64,000 nucleotides of DNA from positions 725,692 to 789,691 of the forward strand of contig NZ_CP028940.1 of the NCBI RefSeq assembly GCF_013307205.1, written 5' to 3'. Shown here piece after piece: positions 8,871 through 17,360 of this stretch. The translations under genes were made by a program, and so were the position numbers. The stretch is from Polynucleobacter arcticus (GTDB lineage Bacteria; Pseudomonadota; Gammaproteobacteria; Burkholderiales; Burkholderiaceae). The notes under the pieces were generated by a model. The model did not search any database. It saw only the letters and a program-made list of their open reading frames with translations, and was not told where the DNA came from. Position 1 is the first letter of the stretch. Each line of letters begins with the position of its first letter.

Positions 8871-8964
8871 ATACGCCCTCTTGTTGAATTGGTGATTCTT
8901 CAATCTACTCTCGATTCCACCCGCTGGAGATAGAGGAATACCACTAGAGGCGCCTATAGAATGT

Positions 8965-8990
8965 AAAAGGACGCCCTAAAGCGCCCTTTT
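8965..8990 (-). terminator. Probable intrinsic terminator after the PpiC-type gene
   Basis: AAAAGGACGC (8965-8974) and GCGCCCTTTT (8981-8990) pair with one mismatch around a 6-base loop. On the minus strand the stem ends in TTTT, just downstream of the peptidyl-prolyl isomerase stop at 9009. Confidence 0.55.
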
Positions 8991-9008
8991 CGTCAATGAA
9001 TACAGGGA

Positions 9009-9827
9009 TCAGCGAACAACGATATTGGCACCCTGACGTAGTTGAGATAAAAATTCAAATTGCTTTCTTTGCATCAGGCCATTACGAATAGCTGCTTTAG
9101 CCTGCTCGAAAGTAGGCGGTTTGCTGGATTTTTTATCTTCCAACTTGATCAAGTACCAACCTTGTGGCATCTGGATCGGGGCTGGAGAAACCTGTCCCTT
9201 TGATAGTGTTACTAAGACGCTAGCAATTTGAGGTAAGGTCTGTCCTGCCTGAACCCAACCTACTGCTCCACCCTGAACTTTATTTGGTGCCAAGGATACG
9301 CTCTTGGCTACCTTATCAAAAGACTCGCCCTTTTTGATTCTGGCTAAAGCAGCTTGCGCATCCGCCTCGGTAGCAACGGCAATATCGCTTACCTTGTACT
9401 CTGTGATCATGCCTTGGGGTCCTAAGGTGGCGATTTCACGGTTGTATTCGGCTTGAATGTCAGCATCCGTCACTGGATTCTTGGACATATAAGTAGACAA
9501 CTCTAAATCCGCTAGATAATTTTGACGAATGAACGCCAATTCACGATTCGCCCTGTCAGAGTTTGCAAGCCCATCTTTATCAGCCTGCTGCGACAAGAGT
9601 GAAATTTCAATCATTTTTCCCAAAACAGCTTTGCGTAGTTCTGGTGAATCTTTTTGTCCCTGTGCCAATGCTGCCTGAATACCTTGCTCAACACTGTCGT
9701 TTGAAATGATCACCCCGTTGACTGAGGCTGCAGCATTGATAGGCAATGCGTTTTGAGAATAGGCAGAAGGTATACATCCTAGGGCAATAACAGCAGTTGC
9801 GAAAAAACGAATGGCAAATAATTTCAT
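9009..9827 (-). CDS. Periplasmic peptidyl-prolyl isomerase, parvulin (PpiC/SurA) type
   Basis: Secreted chaperone/isomerase of 272 residues. The ATG at 9827 gives a clean signal peptide (about 24 residues, ending AYSQ); the frame extends 10 codons further up only with a TTG. The N-terminal helical region (about 30-130) is SurA_N-like and the parvulin domain covers about 135-235 with the usual hallmarks (ARIKKGESFDKVAK, GGAVGWVQAGQ, GWYLIKLED). It is involved in outer-membrane or secreted protein folding. A small secreted protein gene lies 56 bp upstream on the same strand. Confidence 0.88.
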   Translation of the reverse strand: MKLFAIRFFATAVIALGCIPSAYSQNALPINAAASVNGVIISNDSVEQGIQAALAQGQKDSPELRKAVLGKMIEISLLSQQADKDGLANSDRANRELAFIRQNYLADLELSTYMSKNPVTDADIQAEYNREIATLGPQGMITEYKVSDIAVATEADAQAALARIKKGESFDKVAKSVSLAPNKVQGGAVGWVQAGQTLPQIASVLVTLSKGQVSPAPIQMPQGWYLIKLEDKKSSKPPTFEQAKAAIRNGLMQRKQFEFLSQLRQGANIVVR

Positions 9828-9883
9828 GAATAACTCTTTTCTAATATGGATAGGCAATGTTAACAGTTGAGCTCAAAACATCA

Positions 9884-10201
9884 TTAGAAACTGATCGTGG
9901 CTGGTATGGGCTCAAATGGTGCGGCAGACCCTGCGCCTTGTGCCTCAGCCTGCTCCTCACCATCCGGATTCTTGATGTAGCGTGAATCTATTGACGGCCT
10001 GGGCTGCTGCTTTGCAGGCATATTCTCTAAATACACTGGGCCCGCAGGAGTCTCTACAGGTGCAATTGGCTGACTATTAAATTCTTGTATTTGCGCAGGG
10101 GTGTAAGGAGAAAAAGTTTGCCCAATCGCTAGGCTATTTGGTGATAAACCGATGGCGATACTGACAACATAAATTGCTTTGAACTGGGTTGGGGTATTCA
10201 T
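9884..10201 (-). CDS. Small secreted hypothetical protein, proline-rich
   Basis: 105 residues, not recognised. The N-terminal hydrophobic stretch (about residues 8-28) could be a signal peptide. The mature part is rich in Pro, Gln and Glu with no cysteine or obvious domain, so it is likely unstructured in the periplasm. The start is supported by an AGAGAA ribosome site just before the ATG. It sits between a TauE/SafE exporter (18 bp upstream) and the parvulin gene, all on the minus strand. Confidence 0.65.
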   Translation of the reverse strand: MNTPTQFKAIYVVSIAIGLSPNSLAIGQTFSPYTPAQIQEFNSQPIAPVETPAGPVYLENMPAKQQPRPSIDSRYIKNPDGEEQAEAQGAGSAAPFEPIPATISF

Positions 10202-10219
10202 ATTCTCTTTTAGTAAAGT

Positions 10220-11026
10220 CTAGGTAAATAAGCCATCGGCAATCAATTTGATACTCACGACCAATAAGCAGCATTGAACAATGATGTAGTACCACTTCAC
10301 CGAAATCTTCTTCGCCAAATAGAACCCAAGATATACGCCTACTGGCACTAAGGGTAGTAACAGTATTGAGGTAGCCAATTGATTGAAGTTGAGTAAGTCA
10401 AGATAAGCATAAGGCGCCAGCTTACCGAAATTCATAGCGGTGAAGAATATGCCTAAGGTAGAGGTATAGACCATCGGCGAGAGTTTTTCCCTCAACATAT
10501 AAATCGTCACCGGAGGACCGCCAATATGTGCAACGAAGGAAGTAAATCCCGATAGACAACCCATCAACCTTCCTAGCAAGGGATAAGGCTTAGCTTCTTT
10601 GAGCTCAATGCGGGACATCACTACACTCTGGATCAAAAATAGCAAAGTAAATATACCGATTGATAGGGATAGCATTTGCGGCGTGATCAGCGAGAAAAAC
10701 AAAAACCCGAAAAGCATACCGATCCCGGCAGGCCACAAAATGATTTTGAGGATTCGTCTATCAGCGTTAGACCAAAACCGGCGTAAGCCAATCAAATCCA
10801 TTGCAATTAATAGCGGCAATAAGATGGCTAAGGCTTCAGCCAGACTAGATTGACTTGCCATCAGTGGGGGCGCTAGAGCGCCAAGGCCTGCACCAAAACC
10901 ACTCTTGGATATGCCTAAGATCACCACACTGATTCCCGCCAGCACAAAAAATAGGGCTGAATGCGCATTAAAGGCCTGAAGCAAAGAAATCATCAATGGG
11001 GTGATACCGTAAAAAGAATGATCCAT
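10220..11026 (-). CDS. TauE/SafE-family sulfite/organosulfonate exporter
   Basis: Inner-membrane permease of 268 residues with about eight hydrophobic helices and the family signature near the N-terminus (GISKSGFGAGLGALAPPLM) and again mid-protein (GFTSFVAHIGGPP). The family exports sulfite, sulfoacetate or related anions, but the substrate of this copy is not evident. It is a different branch from the second TauE/SafE gene at 31169, which sits beside persulfide genes. The start ATG lacks a strong ribosome site; an ATG 11 codons in is an alternative. Confidence 0.82.
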   Translation of the reverse strand: MDHSFYGITPLMISLLQAFNAHSALFFVLAGISVVILGISKSGFGAGLGALAPPLMASQSSLAEALAILLPLLIAMDLIGLRRFWSNADRRILKIILWPAGIGMLFGFLFFSLITPQMLSLSIGIFTLLFLIQSVVMSRIELKEAKPYPLLGRLMGCLSGFTSFVAHIGGPPVTIYMLREKLSPMVYTSTLGIFFTAMNFGKLAPYAYLDLLNFNQLATSILLLPLVPVGVYLGFYLAKKISVKWYYIIVQCCLLVVSIKLIADGLFT

Positions 11027-11096
11027 TTTAGGGTCAAAAGTACTTTATGCGGGTAGCTAAAAACGGTATCCTCAAGAATCCAGCCATAGGGAATCG

Positions 11097-11651
11097 TTGC
11101 CTATCAATATGTCTATCCCATTTACCAAGCAAAGCTACGTGCTAAGTAATGGCAGTAACGATCTCGCTTATCTCATTCGGCCCATTCAGGCCAATGACAA
11201 AGAACGCATTATTGACTTGTTCGGGCACCTTTCTCCTGAGAGCCGTTATCTCAGATTCGCTCACGCCATTTCTAAACTGCCCGATGCATTTCTAGAAGAC
11301 ATCTTGCACTTAGACTATGCGAAAGAAATGGCCTTAGTTGCAGTGATTCACCCCCAAACAGACTCAGAAGAAATCATTGGTATTTCACGTTACGTGACAC
11401 CACCCAATCAGAATATTTGCGAATTCTCTCTGAGCGTGAGCGATAGCTACACTGCACAGGGTGTTGGTACGCATCTCATGCTTGACCTGATGAGCCATGC
11501 AAAAGAAAACGGCCTACAAGAAATGATAGGTTACGTCTTAATACACAATCCTAAAATGCTGCACCTAGTTTCTGATCTCGGCTTTCAGATTTCTACTCTC
11601 CATGATGACCCTGACTTTAAAACCGTCAGCTTCCCACTATCAGAAAAGTGA
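11097..11651 (+). CDS. GNAT-family N-acetyltransferase
   Basis: Acetyl-CoA-dependent acyltransferase of 184 residues. The single GNAT domain covers about residues 20-165, with motif A recognisable in the VSDSYTAQGVGTHLM segment (Q/RxxGxG/A type) and an early RYLRF element common in the acetyltransferases fused to acyl-CoA ligases. It resembles the regulatory lysine-acetyltransferase (Pat-like) GNAT domain, but no target can be named. The TTG at 11097 has an AGGGA ribosome site at good distance, while the first ATG (11109) does not, so a TTG start is likely. Confidence 0.78.
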   Translation: MPINMSIPFTKQSYVLSNGSNDLAYLIRPIQANDKERIIDLFGHLSPESRYLRFAHAISKLPDAFLEDILHLDYAKEMALVAVIHPQTDSEEIIGISRYVTPPNQNICEFSLSVSDSYTAQGVGTHLMLDLMSHAKENGLQEMIGYVLIHNPKMLHLVSDLGFQISTLHDDPDFKTVSFPLSEK

Positions 11652-11653
11652 CC

Positions 11654-12196
11654 ATGAAAATATCAGACGCAATTGATTCACAAATATCTGTCTTAATCTT
11701 GATTGATTTACAAGGGCGCCTCATGCCTGCAATTGAGCATGGCGAAGAGGTACTCAATCAATGCATCCGCACCGCGAAGATTGCCCAGTTACTGGACATT
11801 CCGATTATTGGTACGGAACAAAGCCCTTCTAGCCTCGGAAGTAATATCGAAGCCATTCAATCTTTATGTAGCAAAACCATGAGTAAGGAATACTTTAATG
11901 CTTGTGCCGACGGCCTCATCGAGGAGTTACCCCAAAATCGTCGGCAATGTATTTTGATGGGGTGCGAGACCCATGTCTGCTTAATGCAAACAGCACTCAA
12001 GCTCATCAATGCGGGATACGATGTTTCTGTAGTGGTGGATGGCGTTGGCTCTCGCCGCGCGCTGGATAAGCAAGTTGCACTAGATCGACTCCAGATTGCA
12101 GGAGTCCGACTCGTTAGCGCAGAGATGCTGGCTTTTGAGTGGCTTAAGTCTGCCAAAAATCCAGCCTTTAAAGAAGTTCTTGCGCTAGTGAAGTAA
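11654..12196 (+). CDS. Isochorismatase-family cysteine hydrolase
   Basis: Cytoplasmic hydrolase of 180 residues, YcaC/nicotinamidase-like fold. The catalytic triad is visible: Asp19 in LILIDLQ, a lysine near 78 (SKTMSKEYF) and Cys109 in the GCETHVC motif. The family cleaves C-N or C-O bonds in small amides or vinyl ethers; the substrate is unknown. It starts 3 bp after the GNAT stop (a GTG overlapping that stop is an alternative), so the two are co-transcribed. Confidence 0.85.
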   Translation: MKISDAIDSQISVLILIDLQGRLMPAIEHGEEVLNQCIRTAKIAQLLDIPIIGTEQSPSSLGSNIEAIQSLCSKTMSKEYFNACADGLIEELPQNRRQCILMGCETHVCLMQTALKLINAGYDVSVVVDGVGSRRALDKQVALDRLQIAGVRLVSAEMLAFEWLKSAKNPAFKEVLALVK

Positions 12197-12254
12197 TAGG
12201 CCTGTGCTTATCAGCCTTTATTTGCTATTCTGCAGCATCACCTAAAGGATCAAT

Positions 12255-12479
12255 ATGACAAACGACACTCAAACCCAAAACGACGAAGATTTTGACTATG
12301 GGTGCGAATGCGCCATGAAGCTGTTAAATGAGCCTACAGAAGATTGCTTAAATGATCTGATTGACGAGCTCGATGAAGATGGCATGATCGCCACTGAAGT
12401 AGTCTACGGCCTCCTAGCCACCATTCTGATGAGCATGAGCTCTGAAGATGAAGAGGATGAGGATCAGGAAATTCAGTAA
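12255..12479 (+). CDS. Small acidic hypothetical protein
   Basis: 74 residues, strongly acidic at both ends (C-terminal run of Glu/Asp between residues 63 and 72) with a hydrophobic helix in the middle (TEVVYGLLATILMSM). I do not recognise a family. The AAAGGA ribosome site 6 bases before the ATG supports translation. It lies 58 bp after the isochorismatase-like gene, possibly as the end of that operon. Confidence 0.65.
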   Translation: MTNDTQTQNDEDFDYGCECAMKLLNEPTEDCLNDLIDELDEDGMIATEVVYGLLATILMSMSSEDEEDEDQEIQ

Positions 12480-12484
12480 GGTAT

Positions 12485-12790
12485 TTACTGACCCGCAATC
12501 TGCAGAGCGAATTGATCCATGGCACTTGCCATGGTGGTATCTAGCTCGGTCAAGGCTTTCATTGAATGGGTACTCAGGCTAACTGATACCTTATTCCAGG
12601 AATTAGACCAATCCGGATGGTGGCCCAACTCTTCTGCGAAGTCTGCACACAGTGTCATAAATTGAAATGCGCTCTTAAAGTCTTTAAATTCAAATACCCG
12701 CACTAGCGCAGGATTGCTTTGATTCACTTGCCACTCAGGTAAGGTCTTTGCAAAATCAAAATCGTTTGCAAGTAAATTTGGCTTAATCAA
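12485..12790 (-). CDS. phhB: 4a-hydroxytetrahydrobiopterin dehydratase (pterin-4a-carbinolamine dehydratase)
   Basis: Recycles the oxidised pterin cofactor of aromatic amino acid hydroxylases. The PCD signature is clear: FKDFKSAFQFM followed by AEELGHHPDWSNSWNKVSVSLSTH, with the catalytic histidines HH..P and the later H. I choose a TTG start at 12790: a GGAGG ribosome site lies 6 bases upstream, giving a 101-residue protein of normal length, whereas the open frame runs 21 codons further into the rsuA gene without a start context. The gene overlaps the end of rsuA by 8 bp, so translation is coupled. No phenylalanine hydroxylase gene is present here. Confidence 0.85.
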   Translation of the reverse strand: MIKPNLLANDFDFAKTLPEWQVNQSNPALVRVFEFKDFKSAFQFMTLCADFAEELGHHPDWSNSWNKVSVSLSTHSMKALTELDTTMASAMDQFALQIAGQ

Positions 12791-13517
12791 TTGATGCCTC
12801 CACACTTTTAGATAATTTTTGTAAATCTTCTGGGTAAAGCCAGCGCCACTCACCCTCAGCTAAATCCGTCGGCATACGGTATTGCCCAATCTCGGTACGA
12901 TGCAGCTTCACAACATGATTACCCACTGCAGCCATCATGCGCTTCACTTGATGATAACGACCCTCAACAATCGTCATAGCCAATCTATTCTCACTGAGCT
13001 GCTTACAGGCGCTAGCAAAACACGGTTTTGGATCATCATCCAGTACAACGCCATTGAGCAAGTGGTCTATTTGCTTTTGAGTGATCGGTTCGGGTGTCGT
13101 GATCTCATAAACCTTCCCAATGTTTTTCTTGGGAGTGGTCATCTTATGAATAAATTGACCATCATCTGATATCAAAATGAAGCCCGTGGTATCAAAGTCT
13201 AAGCGTCCCACACATTGCAAGCCCCGCTCGACAAAAGGCTTAGGCAATAAGCTATAGACACTGGGGTGGTGGGTAGTCTTATGGGAGCACTCGTAGTTTG
13301 GAGGCTTGTTAAAAGCAATATAGGCTTTTTCATGAAATTCCCAATCTCGCCCCTCCACATTGAGCATCAAACCATCTGTGGTCATTCGCTCTTCGGGGTC
13401 TTGGGCCAAAACACCATTGACTTTGACGAGATCGGCATAAACCAAATCACTGCAATAGCGCCTAGTGCCAAAGCCTTGGCTAAATAATATTTTTTCGAGT
13501 GAGATTGGTTTGGCCAT
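12783..13517 (-). CDS. rsuA: 16S rRNA pseudouridine(516) synthase, RsuA family
   Basis: Modifies U516 of 16S rRNA in E. coli. 244 residues: N-terminal S4 RNA-binding domain (about 5-50), then the catalytic domain with the GRLDFDTTG motif whose Asp107 is the nucleophile, and a late RYHQVKRMMAA motif typical of RsuA/RluB/E/F. Length and domain order are normal. The exact target uridine is assumed from family similarity. First gene of a two-gene unit with phhB. Confidence 0.88.
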   Translation of the reverse strand: MAKPISLEKILFSQGFGTRRYCSDLVYADLVKVNGVLAQDPEERMTTDGLMLNVEGRDWEFHEKAYIAFNKPPNYECSHKTTHHPSVYSLLPKPFVERGLQCVGRLDFDTTGFILISDDGQFIHKMTTPKKNIGKVYEITTPEPITQKQIDHLLNGVVLDDDPKPCFASACKQLSENRLAMTIVEGRYHQVKRMMAAVGNHVVKLHRTEIGQYRMPTDLAEGEWRWLYPEDLQKLSKSVEASID

Positions 13518-13620
13518 GTATGCTGCCGAGAATACTACAAAGCTAGCTTACTGAGCGACTGAGAAATGAAGTCGTTATCATTTCCTTTTACACCTGACTA
13601 TCGACTAATTGACCCCCGCT

Positions 13621-14160
13621 ATGCTTTCGACTCCAGCACCTAGAAGCCCCCTCCACACACGTGAAATTACTTTTCAGGGCTATGCCCGTGAGGACGGCTT
13701 ATGGGACATTGAAGCCCATCTCAGAGACTTCAAATTCCAGCCCTTCACTACCGGCGGAAAAACTTGGGAGCCGGGGCAAGCTTTTCACGACATGTGGGTT
13801 CGCATTACCGTCAATACTGAACTGGTGATTCAAGCAATCGAGGTGTCAATGGATAGTCACCCCCACCCCGAATGTCCACAAGTGATACCGCCGATGGACG
13901 CACTTATTGGGGAGCGCATTGGCAAGGGTTGGCGTAAGACGATTAATGAACATCTAGGAGGGATTAAGGGGTGCACCCACCTGCGAGAGCTGCTCAGCAA
14001 TATTGCTACGGCTGCTTTTCAATCTATCCCGGGAGCGCTTTTTGATCCAGATGGCGACAAGCCACCCCTCTATTTAGGGACCTGTAAATCCTGGGATTTT
14101 GACGGGCCCGTAGTATTGCGCGTCTATCCCAAGTTTTACCAATGGAAACCAACAGTCTAG
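13621..14160 (+). CDS. DUF2889-domain protein
   Basis: About 180 residues matching the uncharacterised DUF2889 family common in Burkholderiales. Recognisable stretches are YAREDGLWDIEAHLRD near the N-terminus and HLGGIKGCTHLRELL in the second half. Function unknown; elsewhere the family is seen beside aromatic degradation genes, but nothing of that kind is next to it here. I use the ATG at 13621; a TTG at 13609 also keeps the frame and neither has a clear ribosome site. Convergent with the SDR gene (2 bp). Confidence 0.8.
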   Translation: MLSTPAPRSPLHTREITFQGYAREDGLWDIEAHLRDFKFQPFTTGGKTWEPGQAFHDMWVRITVNTELVIQAIEVSMDSHPHPECPQVIPPMDALIGERIGKGWRKTINEHLGGIKGCTHLRELLSNIATAAFQSIPGALFDPDGDKPPLYLGTCKSWDFDGPVVLRVYPKFYQWKPTV

Positions 14161-14162
14161 GT

Positions 14163-14936
14163 CTAACTAAACTCGCCGCGGTGAATCTGAAAAGCACTAA
14201 AGGCTTGCTGCACCGGCATGAGCTCAACTAAATTGATGTTCATATGACTTGGTAAATTAGCGGACCAGTAAATAGCCTCTGCAACATCATCCGCACTTAA
14301 GGCCTTCACGCCACTGTAGACCTTGCTAGCTTTGTCATCATCACCCTTAAAACGTACGTTCGAAAATTCTGTACCAGAGCACATGCCTGGCTCAACGCAA
14401 GTGACACGTACAGGCGTTCCAATGAGATCTGCCCTTAAGTTCAAACTAAACTGCTGCACAAACGCTTTCGTTCCGCCGTATACATTGCCGCCTGGGTAGG
14501 GATAGCTAGCTGCTACAGAACCCAGATTAATCACATGGCCACACTGACGCTCGACCATTCCTGGTAAGAAAGCACGCGTCATATGAACCAGACCCTTGAT
14601 ATTGGTATCAATCATCCGATCCCAATCAGAAAGAAATGCTTTTTGTGCCGGCTCTAAGCCCAAAGCCAAACCAGCGTTATTGACGAGCACTGTTACTCCA
14701 GCAAATTCTATGGGTAAGGTAGCAGCAAGATCGTCTACTTTTTCACTGTCGCAAACGTCCACGGCCAAAGTGAGTAATTGTTTCTGTTGCTCTGGGGGCA
14801 AAGAAGTCTTCAAGGCCTCCAGGCGCTCCACCCGTCTGCCTAGGGCAATGACCTGATGGCCCTCAGCCAAAAAACGGCGGGCGGTAGCCTCACCAAATCC
14901 AGCCGTTGCACCGGTGACTAAGACGGTATGTTTCAT
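14163..14936 (-). CDS. SDR-family NAD(P)-dependent oxidoreductase (YdfG-like)
   Basis: Classical short-chain dehydrogenase of 257 residues. Nucleotide-binding TGATAGFG at residues 8-15, NNAG at 86-89, catalytic Ser140, Tyr153 and Lys157 (YGGTK). Overall it resembles YdfG, which reduces 3-hydroxy acids and malonic semialdehyde, but the substrate is inferred only. Arg34-Arg35 after the second strand suggests NADP preference. It stands alone, divergent from the next gene. Confidence 0.87.
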   Translation of the reverse strand: MKHTVLVTGATAGFGEATARRFLAEGHQVIALGRRVERLEALKTSLPPEQQKQLLTLAVDVCDSEKVDDLAATLPIEFAGVTVLVNNAGLALGLEPAQKAFLSDWDRMIDTNIKGLVHMTRAFLPGMVERQCGHVINLGSVAASYPYPGGNVYGGTKAFVQQFSLNLRADLIGTPVRVTCVEPGMCSGTEFSNVRFKGDDDKASKVYSGVKALSADDVAEAIYWSANLPSHMNINLVELMPVQQAFSAFQIHRGEFS

Positions 14937-14989
14937 ATTTTTCTACTTATTTTTGGTAATTGACAGTGTCATTTAATATTAACGCCTCT

Positions 14990-15823
14990 ATGACATTTCT
15001 GCGAATTATTACTCACTCCATGATTTCATTGACCCTACTAGGGTCTGTGGGTAAGGCCATGGCCGATGAAAGTAAATTCTCAGGCGGCTTTTTAAACCTA
15101 GAAAAATCATCGGATCAATATTCGAGTCAACGGGTTCTGGAATTTTGGGGTTATCACAATACCTTTGGTGAACAAACCCAAAGCGATACCCTGAAGCTGC
15201 GCTACTACCAACCCCTGCAATTTGACCAATGGCGAGGCACCCTGAGGCTAGATACATCGTATGTTTCGACTTACGGACCCACGCTCCCGGAGCGGTCATC
15301 TGGCACCTATAACGCCGGCAACACAATGCTCACTATTTGGGGCAATCATCCCGATGTCTTGAAAAATTGGGAGGGCACTTTAGGGGGTCGAATTATTTTT
15401 CCATTTGGCAACCATGGGCAATGGGCGGCAGGGCCTCAGATAGGCACTATATATGTGCCCAATAAAGGAAGCGAAACGCGCCTCTCGGACTTTTCACCGC
15501 TCTTACGATACATGTATGGGTTTGATGCTAAAGGCAACTCTTTTGCCAATAATCCCAATCAACCCGCACTGGTTCGCAATCTCAATATTTTCCCAACACT
15601 GGGATTTAATCTCCTACCAAATACACAAATTCGGTTCTGGGATGAAAACGGCATCATCTTGAATACGGGCGGTGGAGGTGGCTGGTTTGTCCCCTTGGAT
15701 GCGATGGTGACACATCGACTCAGTAAACACTTCTTATTTGCAGTAGGAGCGAGTAAGCAAGTAGTCCAAAGCTACCCCGTTTACGACTGGTCCTTTTACG
15801 GAAAGCTTTCGTTTAACTTCTGA
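14990..15823 (+). CDS. Putative outer-membrane beta-barrel protein
   Basis: About 277 residues; I do not recognise a named family. A hydrophobic signal peptide ends near the KAMADES segment. The mature part has alternating hydrophobic/aromatic strands (LKLRYYQPLQF, LRLDTSYVSTYG, IGTIYVPN) and ends in a terminal Phe (GKLSFNF), typical for BAM-inserted barrels. Possibly a porin-like channel. The ATG at 14990 is preferred over the TTG 10 codons earlier because the signal peptide then starts close to the N-terminus; a second in-frame ATG at 15020 is also possible. Confidence 0.65.
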   Translation: MTFLRIITHSMISLTLLGSVGKAMADESKFSGGFLNLEKSSDQYSSQRVLEFWGYHNTFGEQTQSDTLKLRYYQPLQFDQWRGTLRLDTSYVSTYGPTLPERSSGTYNAGNTMLTIWGNHPDVLKNWEGTLGGRIIFPFGNHGQWAAGPQIGTIYVPNKGSETRLSDFSPLLRYMYGFDAKGNSFANNPNQPALVRNLNIFPTLGFNLLPNTQIRFWDENGIILNTGGGGGWFVPLDAMVTHRLSKHFLFAVGASKQVVQSYPVYDWSFYGKLSFNF

Positions 15824-15832
15824 GCCAAGTAG

Positions 15833-16771
15833 TTAGTCCAGATTAACGAGGCGATCTTGCTCTATAACTGCCGCATTGGATTTCACTAAGGCTTGCGGTA
15901 ACCACTCCTGAAAGTCCTCAGTCGCCATATTCAACTGCTTGCGAATGCTCTCTAGAACGGGGGTGGCACCCATCCATTGATGTACTGCTGTCATCTCTTT
16001 GCTGCGCCATTCTAGTAATTTGTACTTCAGCAAGACCTTAGCGCCATGACGTGCATTGCGATCAGCATCGCTTGCTAGGTAATCGAGGCGAGACTTTGCA
16101 GTCTCTAGAGACTGTTTTACATTCGTAAAAGGCTTTCCGTGCCCGGGTATCACTAAAGCAACCGGGAGCCGTTCAATCAACTCCAAGGTCTGCGCAACTT
16201 CTTCAAAACCCCCTTCACCCCAAAGCTCTGGAAAGATCACCCCAAAACCCGCCTCCCACAGCGCATCGGCTGAAATCAAGATCTGGTGTTGCTCTTGATA
16301 GAGCATGACTGAATGATTGTCATGGCCAGGGGCCGACAGAATTTGCCAGCGATAGCGACCCAAAATAATTTCTTCACCCGGCACCAGCAAACCTTGGTGA
16401 GTAAAGCGTGGGCAGTCTTGTCCTAGTTGTTGGAAGCTGAGTAAATCATGATCCCAATATTGAACTGCACTCGCCTCTGCTTCTGGTATCCAAATCGCAC
16501 AACCAAATTGCTTGGCTAGTACTGCATTGCCGCCACAATGATCTGAGTGCAAATGGGTATTGACGACTTTGCTTATGCTCGATAAACCATGCTGCTTAAG
16601 CGCATGCGCCACTAGGTCCACCGTGAGTTGCTGGTGCACGCAGTATCCACTATCGACTAGCGAAACATCTTCATCACCATACAGAAAAATATTATTCGCC
16701 GATAACCATCCGCGTTCGAAGATATCGATGCCAGGCGGGAGCAAGTAATTACCAATACGCTTTTCGAACAC
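15833..16771 (-). CDS. MBL-fold metallo-hydrolase
   Basis: Metallo-beta-lactamase fold enzyme of about 312 residues. The metal ligands are visible in NTHLHSDHCGG (HxHxDH), in the later GHDNHS and GHGKPF histidines and in the intervening aspartate (ISADALWE). A C-terminal helical domain (about 215-312) is like that of glyoxalase-II-type relatives that process thioesters. Substrate unknown. I choose the GTG at 16771, one base after the lipocalin stop, since the frame further upstream runs into the lipocalin gene; the true start remains uncertain. Confidence 0.8.
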   Translation of the reverse strand: MFEKRIGNYLLPPGIDIFERGWLSANNIFLYGDEDVSLVDSGYCVHQQLTVDLVAHALKQHGLSSISKVVNTHLHSDHCGGNAVLAKQFGCAIWIPEAEASAVQYWDHDLLSFQQLGQDCPRFTHQGLLVPGEEIILGRYRWQILSAPGHDNHSVMLYQEQHQILISADALWEAGFGVIFPELWGEGGFEEVAQTLELIERLPVALVIPGHGKPFTNVKQSLETAKSRLDYLASDADRNARHGAKVLLKYKLLEWRSKEMTAVHQWMGATPVLESIRKQLNMATEDFQEWLPQALVKSNAAVIEQDRLVNLD

Positions 16772-16772
16772 G

Positions 16773-17348
16773 TTAATTCTTCTGCACAGTAAGCTCAAGC
16801 TTTTGAATATCAAATTGTTGTTGCTTTAGGCGTACCAATAAATCAGCATAGACCTTGGGATCGAGTTGTGGTGTTCTGGATAACACCCAAAGGTACTCCC
16901 TCTTAGGGTCACTCACCGCTGCTACCTGATACTGCGGATCCAAATCAATTACCCAGTAGTCACCCCAGACCAAAGGAAGAAATGAGAGCCACTCAGGGGC
17001 AAAGCGCACCTCTAGTTTAGGTGAATCTTTAGCACCTATTTGGCGAGCTGCACCCTCTGCCTCTGAAGTCTCTCCGTTGGCAGTGTTACAGCTATTGAGT
17101 ACTCGCAAATTGCCGTCGGGTTTGGCGGTATAGACCGCCTTAGTATTGCTAATACATTTTTTCTGAAACCAATTCGGAAACTTGGCAATTTCATACCAAG
17201 TCCCTAGATAGCGGGGAACATCTAAAGAGGCAATGGTCTTCACGGTCTGATCCCCTTGTTGCGCGCTCGCCGAGGTGGAGCCGGCGAAAATAAGCAAGCA
17301 ACCCAATATAGACATGAGCAAAGAACGAGGGAATTGAAATGAGGTCAT
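16773..17348 (-). CDS. Lipocalin family protein (Blc-like)
   Basis: Secreted lipocalin of 191 residues. A signal peptide covers about residues 1-30. The lipocalin signature GTWYEIAKFPNWFQ follows, and the later barrel strands include YWVIDLDPQYQVAAV and YLWVLSRTP, as in E. coli Blc, which binds lysophospholipids in the envelope. There is no lipobox cysteine, so it is probably periplasmic rather than a lipoprotein. Located 12 bp downstream of msrQ and directly before an MBL hydrolase, suggesting a four-gene envelope-maintenance unit. Confidence 0.88.
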   Translation of the reverse strand: MTSFQFPRSLLMSILGCLLIFAGSTSASAQQGDQTVKTIASLDVPRYLGTWYEIAKFPNWFQKKCISNTKAVYTAKPDGNLRVLNSCNTANGETSEAEGAARQIGAKDSPKLEVRFAPEWLSFLPLVWGDYWVIDLDPQYQVAAVSDPKREYLWVLSRTPQLDPKVYADLLVRLKQQQFDIQKLELTVQKN

Positions 17349-17360
17349 TGGATAAGCTGT

